Positions 17,966 to 26,701 of a DNA stretch of 64,000 nucleotides are shown here, one piece after another (the stretch's first letter is position 1; each line of letters opens with the position of its first letter). The notes beneath the pieces are model-generated. The model saw only the letters and a list, made by a program, of their open reading frames with translations, did not search any database and was not told where the DNA came from. This stretch comes from Pseudomonadota bacterium (GTDB lineage: Bacteria > Pseudomonadota > Alphaproteobacteria > Micropepsales > Micropepsaceae), in contig JAJZGY010000002.1 of the NCBI GenBank assembly GCA_021804785.1, positions 1 through 64,000 of the forward strand. Direction: 5' to 3'. A program made the position numbers and the translations under genes.

Positions 17966-19227
17966 TGCGTTACTTCGAATATCGGGACGGCACCCTTCAT
18001 GCCGAAGAGGTCAATCTCGCGGCCCTGGCGCAAGAGGTCGGGACGCCATTTTACTGTTACTCAGGCGCCGCGCTGCGCCATCACTATGAGACCTTCGCCG
18101 CAGCCATGCCGAAAGGGTCCTTGATCGCCTACTCGGTCAAGGCCAATGGCAATCTTGCCATACTGCGCCAGCTGGCGCGGCTGGGCTGCGGCGCCGACAT
18201 TGTGTCGGGCGGCGAACTAAAGAAGGCGCTGGCCGCCGGCATTCCCCCAACCCGCATTGTTTATTCCGGGGTCGGCAAAACCGTTGGCGAGATGACACGC
18301 GCGCTTACCGCCGGCATCTTGCAGTTCAACGTCGAAAGCGAAGCCGAACTTGAAGCACTCAATAACGTTGCCCTCTCTCTGGGCACACGCGCACCCGTCG
18401 CCATCCGGGTCAACCCCGATGTCGATGCCCGAACCCACGCCAAGATCACCACCGGCACCAAGCAAAGCAAATTCGGTATTTCCTGGAATCGCGCCCACCA
18501 GGTCTATGCCAGAGCTGCCCGTCTCGACGGCATCCGTATCGTCGGCATCGATTGTCATATTGGCAGCCAGATCGTCGAGCTGGCTCCGTTTGAAGCTGCC
18601 TTCACCCGTATCATCGCGCTCACCCGGGATCTGCGCGCCGAAGGCCTCCCCATCACCTCGATCGATTTCGGTGGCGGGCTCGGGGTTGCCTATCGTGCAG
18701 ACAATGCCCCGCCTGCGGAGCCCAGCGCCTATGGCGCCATGATCGCCGCCTTGACCCGCTCCCTTGAGGCGCAGCTCATCTTCGAACCTGGACGGCGCCT
18801 CGTGGCGGAAGCCGGCATCCTTGTGGCGCGCGTCATTTACATCAAAGAGACAGAAACCAAGCGCTTTGCGATCCTCGATGCCGGCATGAACGATCTCCTG
18901 CGCCCTGCGCTCTATGATGCCTATCACGAGATCCTGCCCTTGAACGGCCCCAAAGCGGGCACAACTGTCTACGATGTTGTGGGTCCGGTGTGCGAAACCG
19001 CCGATCTCTTCGCACACGAGCGCAGTCTTCCCGAGCTCAAGGCTGGCGATCTTGTCGCCATTCTGACCGCCGGGGCCTATGGCGCCGTCATGGCATCGTC
19101 GTACAATGCACGACCGCCTGCCGCCGAGGTGCTCGTCGAGGCAAAAGACTGGGCGATCATACGTGGCCGCGCAGATGAGGATGCCCTTGTCCAACAGGAT
19201 CAACTCCCGCCCTGGCTGGAAAACTGA
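17965..19227 (+). CDS. lysA: Diaminopimelate decarboxylase
   Basis: LysA decarboxylates meso-diaminopimelate to lysine using pyridoxal phosphate. The PLP lysine lies in YSVKANGN near residue 53. HIGSQ, GGGLG and EPGR motifs follow, and the C-terminal CETAD region supplies the substrate cysteine. The length of 420 residues is normal. It starts within the stop codon of the lptM-like gene. The downstream DUF4175 gene overlaps its 3' end. dapE and murI lie 3 kb further on, so several steps around diaminopimelate are clustered. Confidence 0.96.
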   Translation: MRYFEYRDGTLHAEEVNLAALAQEVGTPFYCYSGAALRHHYETFAAAMPKGSLIAYSVKANGNLAILRQLARLGCGADIVSGGELKKALAAGIPPTRIVYSGVGKTVGEMTRALTAGILQFNVESEAELEALNNVALSLGTRAPVAIRVNPDVDARTHAKITTGTKQSKFGISWNRAHQVYARAARLDGIRIVGIDCHIGSQIVELAPFEAAFTRIIALTRDLRAEGLPITSIDFGGGLGVAYRADNAPPAEPSAYGAMIAALTRSLEAQLIFEPGRRLVAEAGILVARVIYIKETETKRFAILDAGMNDLLRPALYDAYHEILPLNGPKAGTTVYDVVGPVCETADLFAHERSLPELKAGDLVAILTAGAYGAVMASSYNARPPAAEVLVEAKDWAIIRGRADEDALVQQDQLPPWLEN

Positions 19228-21580
19228 CCGCGTCGAGCGCTTCATCGCGCTGGCGCGCGTCATCGTGGCATTCGAACGGCTGTGGTCCGGGCTGTGGCCT
19301 GCCACCGGCCTGATCGGTCTGTGGCTGGCTGCGGCACTATTTGGTACCTTTGCGCGACTGCCTGGCTGGCTGCACCTCTTCCTGCTGCTGCTTATCATCG
19401 TCGCTGTTGTCGATCGACTTTTTTTGCAGTGGCAGACCTTCGCCTGGCCGAACTGGGAGGAGGGCGCCCGCCGCCTCGAGCGCGATGCAACCCTTGCACA
19501 CCGGCCCATCAGCGAAGCCGAAGACACCCTGGTCCTCGGCCGGGGCAATGCCTTTGCTGAAGCCCTGTGGCGGGCGCACCGGCGGGCCGCACTCTCCCGC
19601 ATCACGCGGCTGCGGCTTGGTCTTGCTCATCCCGGCCTGGCAAAAAAGGATCCGCGTGGCCTGCGCTTTGCCGTGCTCGCTCTTCTGGTCGGCGGCGTCG
19701 TGGTTGCCGGCCACAACTGGTCCGCGCGCCTGGCTGACGCCTTCCTGCCCGATTTTTCGCCCGCCCAGAGCGCACATCTGGATGCCTGGATCACCCCTCC
19801 TGCCTATACAGGGGAAGCGCCGCTCTATCTCGGCGGGCACACAAAGCGGATCTTGGTGCCACAAGGCTCACAGCTGGTGATCCACGTGCATGGCGCCCTC
19901 GCCCCGCCACGCTTGACCAGCGACCAAGGGCGTACGCCACGCTTTGCGGCACCGTCCGGCGGAAACCGTGGCGAGTTCGTGAGCACATCGGCGCTCATCA
20001 CGAGCCGGCACCTGACCGTGATCGCTGATGGCCACACCCTCGCCCACTGGCAGATCGAGGTTCAGGCGGATCGTCCGCCGGTGGTCGGCTTTGCCGCCCC
20101 TCCACAGCCTACGGCACGCGATGCCACCAAAATCTCGATCCTTGCCAAGGATGACTATGGCATTGCCAAACTCGAGCTTAGCCTGACGCCACTTGAGGGC
20201 GTGCGCAAGACGGCGGTGGTGGTGGCCCTGCCGGTCGATGACCCCAGTGCCAAGACCTTGCGCGAGACAGTGTACGAGGATCTGACCCAAAGCCCCTATG
20301 CCGGTATCAAGGTTCGCGCGATCCTCAAAGCCACAGATGCTGCGGGAAAGAGCGGGCAGAGTGCAGCGGCCATCTTTACTCTGCCGCAGCGCATCTTCAC
20401 CAATCCTCTGGCGCGCGCCCTCGTCGAACAGCGACGCAATCTTGTCGTTGGCGATCTGGCGGCCCTTCCGAACGTGGTGGCGACACTCAACGCGTTGACA
20501 CTCGTACCACAATATTTTTTTACCGACAGGCTGGGTGCCTATGTGGCAATCCGCAGCGCCTACCACGCCTTGCGCAATCTCCACGATCGCCACGACCTCG
20601 TGCGCGTTGAGGACCTTCTCTGGCAGACCGCACTCGCCCTAGATCACAAAGACGCCACCCGTCTTGGCCAGCAATTGCGCGCGCTCCAGGCCATGCTGAC
20701 AAAGGCACTGGCGAGCGGCGACCCCCAGAGCCAGATCAACGCGCTGATGCAGCGCTATCAAAAGGTGCTGCAAGAGTATCTGACGAAGCTGGCACAAAAC
20801 GCCGCTCCAGGTGCCATGACGTCACCCGAGCCCCATGTCCGCATCATAACCGGGCAGGAACTCCAAGACATGATGAAGGCGATTCAGCAGCTGGCGCAGA
20901 TCGGTGATCGCGCCAAGGCCGCACAGCTGCTGGCGCTGTTGCAGAATCTGATTGAAAACATGCAGGTGCGGACGGCCCAGGGCGACATGGGTAGCGGCCA
21001 ATCCGCAGCGGGCAAAGCCGCCACCGACGCCATCAAAAAGCTCGGCGATATTACCGGACGCCAGCGCGAACTGCTCGATAAGACCTATCGGCTGCGCCAG
21101 GGTGACAGCGTACCAAAGGATGGCACGCCCCAGGCACTGGCAGAGGCACAATCCCGCCTCAAAACCGCACTTGGCCAGGTGCTCAAAGGGCTCGGAGCAA
21201 ACCACGCCAAGATACCCGAGAGCCTCAACGATGCAGCAAAGGCGATGGGCAAGGCCGCGGAAGAGCTCTTCGCGCGCCGTCTTTATGACGCCGGCACAGC
21301 GCAAAAGCAGGCGCTCGTGGACTTGCAGAAGGGCATCGCGAACTTGGCCACGCAGGCCGGTTCCGGTGTCGCGGGCACCGCGTCAGGGAACCAAGATCCC
21401 TTCGGCCGGCCGCAGGGCGCGCAAGGTGCCATCAGTGGCGAAAACCTGCAGCTACCCGACAAATCAACGCTGAAGCGTGCGCGCCAGATCCTGCAGGAAC
21501 TCCGCAAGCGGGCCGGCGAACCCGGGCGCTCCCGAGAAGAGCTCGACTATATCGACCGGCTGCTCAAGGAGTTTGATTGA
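19181..21580 (+). CDS. DUF4175/TIGR02302-type membrane protein
   Basis: A protein of about 800 residues. Two hydrophobic helices lie near residues 33-75 and a third near 155-175, followed by a large soluble region with Ala/Gln-rich helices and a C-terminal IDRLLKEF-like end. This architecture fits the alphaproteobacterial TIGR02302 family, usually found after lysA and of unknown function. The track start (19079) lies inside lysA; ATGs at 19175 and 19181 and a TTG at 19187 are all possible, the last with a GAGG at good spacing. I choose 19181. Confidence 0.78.
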   Translation: MPLSNRINSRPGWKTDRVERFIALARVIVAFERLWSGLWPATGLIGLWLAAALFGTFARLPGWLHLFLLLLIIVAVVDRLFLQWQTFAWPNWEEGARRLERDATLAHRPISEAEDTLVLGRGNAFAEALWRAHRRAALSRITRLRLGLAHPGLAKKDPRGLRFAVLALLVGGVVVAGHNWSARLADAFLPDFSPAQSAHLDAWITPPAYTGEAPLYLGGHTKRILVPQGSQLVIHVHGALAPPRLTSDQGRTPRFAAPSGGNRGEFVSTSALITSRHLTVIADGHTLAHWQIEVQADRPPVVGFAAPPQPTARDATKISILAKDDYGIAKLELSLTPLEGVRKTAVVVALPVDDPSAKTLRETVYEDLTQSPYAGIKVRAILKATDAAGKSGQSAAAIFTLPQRIFTNPLARALVEQRRNLVVGDLAALPNVVATLNALTLVPQYFFTDRLGAYVAIRSAYHALRNLHDRHDLVRVEDLLWQTALALDHKDATRLGQQLRALQAMLTKALASGDPQSQINALMQRYQKVLQEYLTKLAQNAAPGAMTSPEPHVRIITGQELQDMMKAIQQLAQIGDRAKAAQLLALLQNLIENMQVRTAQGDMGSGQSAAGKAATDAIKKLGDITGRQRELLDKTYRLRQGDSVPKDGTPQALAEAQSRLKTALGQVLKGLGANHAKIPESLNDAAKAMGKAAEELFARRLYDAGTAQKQALVDLQKGIANLATQAGSGVAGTASGNQDPFGRPQGAQGAISGENLQLPDKSTLKRARQILQELRKRAGEPGRSREELDYIDRLLKEFD

Positions 21581-22421
21581 ACTCCGCTGCCTCTGGCATC
21601 AAAGCCTGCACAATGGGGGCAAACGCGCTCATCTGCTGCATGCCCGCAGGACCAAGCGTCAGGCCCCCATCAACGACGAGGGCCTGACCGGTGACCCAAT
21701 CAGAACCGTCCGACGCGAGATAAAGCGCAGCCTCCGCGATGTCGCGGGGCAAACCCCCGCGACGGATCGGTTGACTGTCGCTGGCCGCCGTCGCAATGGC
21801 CTCAAGACGGGTATCGGCGAGCTGGCTGGGAAGGCCCAGTGCCGTGGCAAAGATGTTGGTGGCGATAAGGCCTGGACAGATGCAATTGACCCTGATGCGG
21901 TGTTCGGCGAGCTGCACCGCCGCCACGGTGGTCATGTGGATGATCGCCGCCTTGGCGATCGAATAGAGCATGGGCCCGTAACCCGCGCTTAGACCTGCCA
22001 CCGACGCGGTGCTGATAATGGCCCCGCCAGAGGCCCGTTTGAGGGCCGGCACCGCATGCTTGATACCGAAGAGCGCGGCGCGCACATGCAGATGCATGAC
22101 GCTGTCAAAGCCCTGGGCGCTGATCTGATCAACCGTCTCATTGGCCCCACCGGCACCAGCATTGTTGAACACGCAGTCCAGCCGACCGAACTCAGCTTCG
22201 GCCGCGGCGATGGCCGCCACGATCTCAGCCTCTTCAAGCACGTTGCAATGGATATATTTGATCCGCCCCGGCGCGCTCTCTTCCAGGCGCCGGCCGCGAT
22301 CATCGGCGATGTCCGCTGCGATGACCCGTGCCCCCTCGCGGGCAAAGAGTTCAGCGGTCCCCCGGCCAATGCCGCTCCCCGCCCCCGTGATCACCGCAAC
22401 CTTGCCCGCAAGTCGTCCCAT
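21564..22421 (-). CDS. SDR family oxidoreductase
   Basis: A 285-residue classical SDR. The NAD(P) motif is TGAGSGIG near residue 14, the NAG motif is NNAGAGG, and the catalytic residues are in S(TASVAG) and YSIAKAA. The longer C-terminus suggests an alcohol or hydroxysteroid dehydrogenase-like enzyme; the substrate is not identifiable. The track start is upstream; the ATG at 22421 has a good GGAGG eight bases before it. The 3' end overlaps the DUF4175 gene by 17 bases on the opposite strand. Confidence 0.87.
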   Translation of the reverse strand: MGRLAGKVAVITGAGSGIGRGTAELFAREGARVIAADIADDRGRRLEESAPGRIKYIHCNVLEEAEIVAAIAAAEAEFGRLDCVFNNAGAGGANETVDQISAQGFDSVMHLHVRAALFGIKHAVPALKRASGGAIISTASVAGLSAGYGPMLYSIAKAAIIHMTTVAAVQLAEHRIRVNCICPGLIATNIFATALGLPSQLADTRLEAIATAASDSQPIRRGGLPRDIAEAALYLASDGSDWVTGQALVVDGGLTLGPAGMQQMSAFAPIVQALMPEAAEFNQTP

Positions 22422-22480
22422 GCTGCATTCCTCCTTCGCGCTGATTGACCGGTGCACCTTGGCCAGCCTAAATCGCAACC

Positions 22481-23641
22481 ATGATCGATGCCATCTCCCT
22501 TGCCCAGAACCTGATCCGCTGCCCTTCGGTCACGCCCAAGGACGCCGGCGCCCTTGACGTACTGGAAAGGGCCCTCGCCCCGCTGGGGTTTCACTGCCAG
22601 CGCCTGCGCTTCGAAGAAGACGGCACCGAAGGGGTAGACAATCTCTATGCGCGGCTGGGCACCACGCAGCCGAACCTTGGCTTTGCCGGACATACTGACG
22701 TGGTTCCGGTCGGCGATGTTGCGGCCTGGACCGTTGACCCCTTCGGCGGCGAGATCCGCGATGGGGTCCTTTATGGCCGTGGCGCAGCAGACATGAAGTC
22801 CGCGATTGCCGCCTTTGTCGGGGCCTGCGCGCGCGTGCTCGAGGGTGGCCGGCCAAAGGGCTCGATCTCGCTTCTGATTACCGGCGATGAGGAAGGGGTC
22901 TCGATCAACGGCACACGCAAGATGCTCGGCTGGATGCGGGCTCAGGCAGAGCAGCTTGACCATTGTCTGGTCGGTGAACCCACTGCGGCAGCTCGTTCCG
23001 GCGACACCCTAAAAATCGGCCGTCGCGGGTCGATGTACGTGTCCTTTACCGTGCGCGGCATTCAGGGTCATACCGCCTATCCCCAGCGTGCCCTCAATCC
23101 CATCCCCATCCTGGCCACGCTCGCAAGCGAGCTGGCCGGCGAGCCTTTGGACGGAGGCACCGAGCACTTTGAGCCTTCAACCCTCGTCTTCACCAGCTTT
23201 GATGTCGGCAACACCGCTGGCAATGTCTCTCCGGCCGTAGCCCAGGCCCGCTGCAATATCCGCTTCAACGACCTGCACACGTCCCATCAACTTGAACAGC
23301 GCCTGCGGGCGCGGGCCGACGCCGTCGCGGCACGCATGGGTGGACAGATCACGCTCGAAACCCGTGTCAGCGGCGAGGTCTTTTTGACCAAGCCGGGTGC
23401 TTTTACCGAACTCATTGCCCGAGCCGTCCGCAGCGTCACCACGGAAGCACCGCTGCTGTCGACCGGTGGCGGAACCTCCGATGCACGATTCATCAAGGAC
23501 ATGTGTCCGGTCGCCGAACTGGGTCTTCCAGGCACCACCATGCATAAGGTCGACGAGTGCATGCCGGTGTGCGAGATCGCGCAGCTGACAGATATCTATA
23601 CGGCGCTGCTCAAGACCTATTTTGCTTCTCCCCCGCGATGA
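22481..23641 (+). CDS. dapE: Succinyl-diaminopimelate desuccinylase
   Basis: DapE hydrolyses N-succinyl-diaminopimelate to diaminopimelate, feeding lysine and peptidoglycan synthesis. The 386-residue M20-family zinc enzyme has GHTDVVPVGD with a metal histidine, the catalytic GDEEG pair, and a lid domain (PQRALNPI region). STGGGTSDARF near the C-terminus is typical of DapE. It overlaps murI by four bases. In this order dapE-murI links two envelope precursor steps. Confidence 0.95.
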   Translation: MIDAISLAQNLIRCPSVTPKDAGALDVLERALAPLGFHCQRLRFEEDGTEGVDNLYARLGTTQPNLGFAGHTDVVPVGDVAAWTVDPFGGEIRDGVLYGRGAADMKSAIAAFVGACARVLEGGRPKGSISLLITGDEEGVSINGTRKMLGWMRAQAEQLDHCLVGEPTAAARSGDTLKIGRRGSMYVSFTVRGIQGHTAYPQRALNPIPILATLASELAGEPLDGGTEHFEPSTLVFTSFDVGNTAGNVSPAVAQARCNIRFNDLHTSHQLEQRLRARADAVAARMGGQITLETRVSGEVFLTKPGAFTELIARAVRSVTTEAPLLSTGGGTSDARFIKDMCPVAELGLPGTTMHKVDECMPVCEIAQLTDIYTALLKTYFASPPR

Positions 23642-24441
23642 ACCAGGCCGCAATCGGCATCTTCGATTCAGGCATGGGTGGACTGACGGTGATGCGGGCC
23701 TTGACGTCTGCGTTGCCCTCAGAACAGTTCATCTATCTCGGTGATACTGCCCGCCTTCCCTATGGCACCAAGAGTGCCACCACCGTGCGTCGCTACGCCA
23801 TGCAGGCAGCGCAGGCTTTGGCCCTGCGCGGCGTCAAGCTGATTGTGGTCGCCTGCAATACCGCAAGCCTTGCCGCCCGCGAGCTGGCCGCAAGCCTGGC
23901 GCCACTTCCGGTGCTCGGGGTGATCGAGCCGGGAGCTGCGGCCGCCCTTGCCGTGACACCGCAGGGCCCCATCGCGGTCCTCGCCACCGAGGGGACGGTA
24001 AAGGAGGGCGCGTACGCCCGCGCGATCGGCGGCCGCGCAACAGTGCTGCAGCAGGCCTGTCCGCTCTTCGTGCCGCTGGCTGAGGAAGGGCTCATCGATG
24101 GGCAGATCACCGAGTTGGTGGTACGGCGCTATCTGGAACCAGTCCTCAGCCAAAGCCCTGCGCCGCGGACGCTGCTTCTGGGCTGCACCCATTATCCTGT
24201 CCTGCGTGAGGTGATCCGCCGAATTGCCGGTCCTGAGCTTGCAATCGTAGACAGCGCCCAAACCACTGCTGCCGCGGTGACGGAGCTGCTGCGCGTGCGT
24301 CAGCTCAGAGCCGACCGCAACGCACCGGCTGCACCGCGCTTTCTCGTCACCGATGCTCCTGAGCGCTTTGCCCGCATCGGTCAGGTCTTTTTTGGTGAGG
24401 TGATCGATCCGGACCAGGTTGAACTGATCGATCTTCAGTAG
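23638..24441 (+). CDS. murI: Glutamate racemase
   Basis: MurI converts L- to D-glutamate for peptidoglycan. The 267-residue sequence shows [10 protein letters not shown], then VVACNTAS with the first catalytic cysteine, and [11 protein letters not shown] with the second. The track ORF starts inside dapE; the ATG at 23638 overlaps the dapE stop (ATGA) and gives the family N-terminus. It converges with truA, with a seven-base overlap of the 3' ends. Confidence 0.95.
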   Translation: MNQAAIGIFDSGMGGLTVMRALTSALPSEQFIYLGDTARLPYGTKSATTVRRYAMQAAQALALRGVKLIVVACNTASLAARELAASLAPLPVLGVIEPGAAAALAVTPQGPIAVLATEGTVKEGAYARAIGGRATVLQQACPLFVPLAEEGLIDGQITELVVRRYLEPVLSQSPAPRTLLLGCTHYPVLREVIRRIAGPELAIVDSAQTTAAAVTELLRVRQLRADRNAPAAPRFLVTDAPERFARIGQVFFGEVIDPDQVELIDLQ

Positions 24442-25172
24442 TCGACAGCTACAAGATAAAGCCCGTCAGCCGGCGCCACCGGACCGCAGCGCTCGCGACT
24501 TGCGGCCGCAAGGGCGGCCGCCACATCACGCGCGGTCCACTTGCCCTCGCCCACCAGCTTCAGGGTTCCCACCATCGAGCGCACTTGGTGGTGCAAGAAG
24601 GAACGCGCCGACGCCGCGATCAAGAGCTCATCACCCTGCGCGGTAACCACCAGGCGGTCCAGCGTCCGGACCGGTGATTTGGCCTGGCACTCCGCAGCAC
24701 GGAAGGTAGTAAAATCATGCGTGCCGATGAGCGTTTGTGCAGCGTCATGCATGGCTGCGCCATCAAGCCTGCGTGCGAGCTGCCATGCGCGTCCGCGTTC
24801 CAATGCAAGCGGCGCCCGTCGGCACACGATGCGATAGCGGTAGTGGCGGGCTTTTGCCGAGAACCGCGCATGAAAATTCTCCGCCACCTGTGATGCATCG
24901 AGGATCGCCACCGGCGCAGGGCGCAGGAAGTGATTGAGAGCGTCGCGCACCTTCGACGCGGCAAACTCGCGCGAAAGATCAAAATGGGCGACCTGCCCCA
25001 GGGCATGCACGCCGGCATCGGTGCGCCCTGCCGCCGACAGCGTTACCTGTTCGCCGCTGAACCTGAAGATCGCCGCTTCGATTGCGCCCTGCACCGAAGG
25101 ACCATTGTTCTGGCGCTGCCAGCCGCAAAATGGCCCCCCATCATACTCGATGCGCACACAGTAGCGCGCCAT
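24435..25172 (-). CDS. truA: tRNA pseudouridine(38-40) synthase TruA
   Basis: TruA makes pseudouridine at positions 38-40 of the tRNA anticodon arm. The 245-residue protein has the motif [12 protein letters not shown] with the catalytic aspartate, and [13 protein letters not shown] near the C-terminus, both characteristic. It starts at the stop of fmt with a one-base overlap, completing a def-fmt-truA operon that is common in alphaproteobacteria. Confidence 0.95.
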   Translation of the reverse strand: MARYCVRIEYDGGPFCGWQRQNNGPSVQGAIEAAIFRFSGEQVTLSAAGRTDAGVHALGQVAHFDLSREFAASKVRDALNHFLRPAPVAILDASQVAENFHARFSAKARHYRYRIVCRRAPLALERGRAWQLARRLDGAAMHDAAQTLIGTHDFTTFRAAECQAKSPVRTLDRLVVTAQGDELLIAASARSFLHHQVRSMVGTLKLVGEGKWTARDVAAALAAASRERCGPVAPADGLYLVAVDY

Positions 25173-26089
25173 CAGCCGAGCCGTTCGCCGGGATTAAGCA
25201 CAAATCCCCGCAACAGCTCCTCAGCTGCCATGGGCGCGCGCCCCGCCCGCTGGACCCGCAGGAGCCGCAACGCTCCCGCTGCGCAAGCGACGGTCAAATG
25301 CCCATCGAGCACCTCGCCGGGAGCCCCGCTCTTGTCGACCGGTTCGGCAAGGAGGATTTTCAGCCGCTCGCCACGCACCTCGCACCAGGCGCCTGGCACG
25401 GGCGACAGCGCCCGGATGAGACAGTCCAGCTCGGCCGCCCCCCGGTTCCAGTCGATGCGTGCCTCCTCCTTCTGAATCTTGTGTGCATAGCAGATTCCCT
25501 CGCTTGGCTGCGGCTGGGGCACAATGCTGCCACGCTCCAGCGCGGCGAGGGCCCGCACCATCAGATCGGCGCCAAGCCGGGCCAGCTCGTCATGCAGTTC
25601 GCCCAGTGTCTTGCGCCCGATCGCCGTACGCTCGGCCATCAAAATGGGACCGGTATCAAGGCCCTCATCCATGCGCATCACCATGACCCCGGTTTGCACA
25701 TCGCCAGCCATAATCGCCCGCTGCAGAGGCGCCGCCCCGCGCCAACGTGGCAACAGCGAACCATGAAGGTTGAAACAGCCCAGGCGCGTTGCCTCGAGCA
25801 CCCTCTTGGGCAGCAAGAGACCATAGGCGACCACCACAGCCGCATCGAGACCAAGCGCGGCAAAGGCCTCCTGCTCGGCCACTCCCCTGAGACTGATGGG
25901 GGTGCGCACCTCAAGGCCATAGCGCGCGGCAAGCCGTGCCACCGCGGAGGGCTCAGCCTGCAATCCCCGCCCCTTGGGTCGCGGTGGCTGGGAATAGACA
26001 GCGGCGATGTCATGGCCCTGCGCCAGCAGCTCCGCGAGCGTGGGCGTGGCAAAATCCGGCGTGCCCATGAAGGCCAGACGCAAGGCCAT
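25172..26089 (-). CDS. fmt: Methionyl-tRNA formyltransferase
   Basis: Fmt formylates the initiator Met-tRNA. The 305-residue sequence has [12 protein letters not shown] at the N-terminus, the catalytic region [33 protein letters not shown], and a C-terminal OB-like domain for tRNA binding. It begins one base after the def stop, so the deformylase and formyltransferase are co-expressed. Confidence 0.96.
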   Translation of the reverse strand: MALRLAFMGTPDFATPTLAELLAQGHDIAAVYSQPPRPKGRGLQAEPSAVARLAARYGLEVRTPISLRGVAEQEAFAALGLDAAVVVAYGLLLPKRVLEATRLGCFNLHGSLLPRWRGAAPLQRAIMAGDVQTGVMVMRMDEGLDTGPILMAERTAIGRKTLGELHDELARLGADLMVRALAALERGSIVPQPQPSEGICYAHKIQKEEARIDWNRGAAELDCLIRALSPVPGAWCEVRGERLKILLAEPVDKSGAPGEVLDGHLTVACAAGALRLLRVQRAGRAPMAAEELLRGFVLNPGERLG

Positions 26090-26090
26090 C

Positions 26091-26609
26091 TCAGCTGGCC
26101 TTTTTCAGCTTCTTCGCCTTGGCGAGCTTTTTGAGCGCCATCGAGCGCTTCAACTTCGAAAGATGATCAACAAACAGAACGCCGTTCAGGTGATCCATCT
26201 CATGCTGCAGGCAAACGGCCAAAATACCTTCTGCTTCAAGGTGTTGCAGATTGCCATCAGCGTCTAGATACTCAGCCTTGATCGCCTGCGACCGTTCCAC
26301 TTCATCCCAGATCTCGGGGACGGACAGACAGCCCTCCTCCATCACCGCGGTCGCCTCAGAACTCCAGGTGATGATCGGGTTTATGAATACGCGCGGATTG
26401 CGCCGTTCCTCTTTTTGCTCGACATCCAGAACAAGGATGCGCCTGGCGACGCCAACCTGGATCGCAGCAAGTCCGATCCCTTCCGCGTCGTACATGGTCT
26501 CGATCATGTCGGCGACAAGGGTTCGGATATGATCGTCCACCCCCGTCACCGGCTCGGAGACGAGTTTCAGGCGCGGATCGGGCGCAATCAGGATCGGGCG
26601 AACGCTCAT
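26091..26609 (-). CDS. def: Peptide deformylase
   Basis: Def removes the formyl group from nascent proteins. All three motifs of this metalloenzyme are present: GIGLAAIQVG, EEGCLSVPE (metal cysteine) and LQHEMDHLNG (two metal histidines and the catalytic glutamate). The length of 172 residues is typical. It is the first gene of def-fmt-truA and is divergent from rmuC, with about 90 bases in between that also hold the LexA-like site. Confidence 0.96.
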   Translation of the reverse strand: MSVRPILIAPDPRLKLVSEPVTGVDDHIRTLVADMIETMYDAEGIGLAAIQVGVARRILVLDVEQKEERRNPRVFINPIITWSSEATAVMEEGCLSVPEIWDEVERSQAIKAEYLDADGNLQHLEAEGILAVCLQHEMDHLNGVLFVDHLSKLKRSMALKKLAKAKKLKKAS

Positions 26610-26664
26610 GGGCCTCAGATAATGGCACGTCGGTTGCCGGTCAAGAAACTGCGAATCGGTTATG

Positions 26665-26679
26665 GTTCCCGAAACGTTC
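26665..26679. promoter_or_regulatory. LexA-type operator GTTC-N7-GTTC before rmuC
   Basis: GTTCCCGAAACGTTC is a perfect direct repeat of GTTC with seven bases between, the consensus of LexA sites in alphaproteobacteria. It ends 22 bases before the rmuC ATG, between divergent def and rmuC. It agrees at 13 of 15 positions with the site before recA in this window. Confidence 0.62.
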
Positions 26680-26701
26680 GGGCCGGGGAGACAAAGCGGA
26701 C

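Noticed and set aside
23557-23637. Longer murI starting inside dapE
   Set aside because: The extra residues are unlike glutamate racemases, and the ATG at 23638 overlaps the dapE stop as expected for a coupled pair.
25082-26134. 350-aa plus-strand ORF over fmt
   Set aside because: Shadow of fmt with low-complexity Pro/Arg/His composition.
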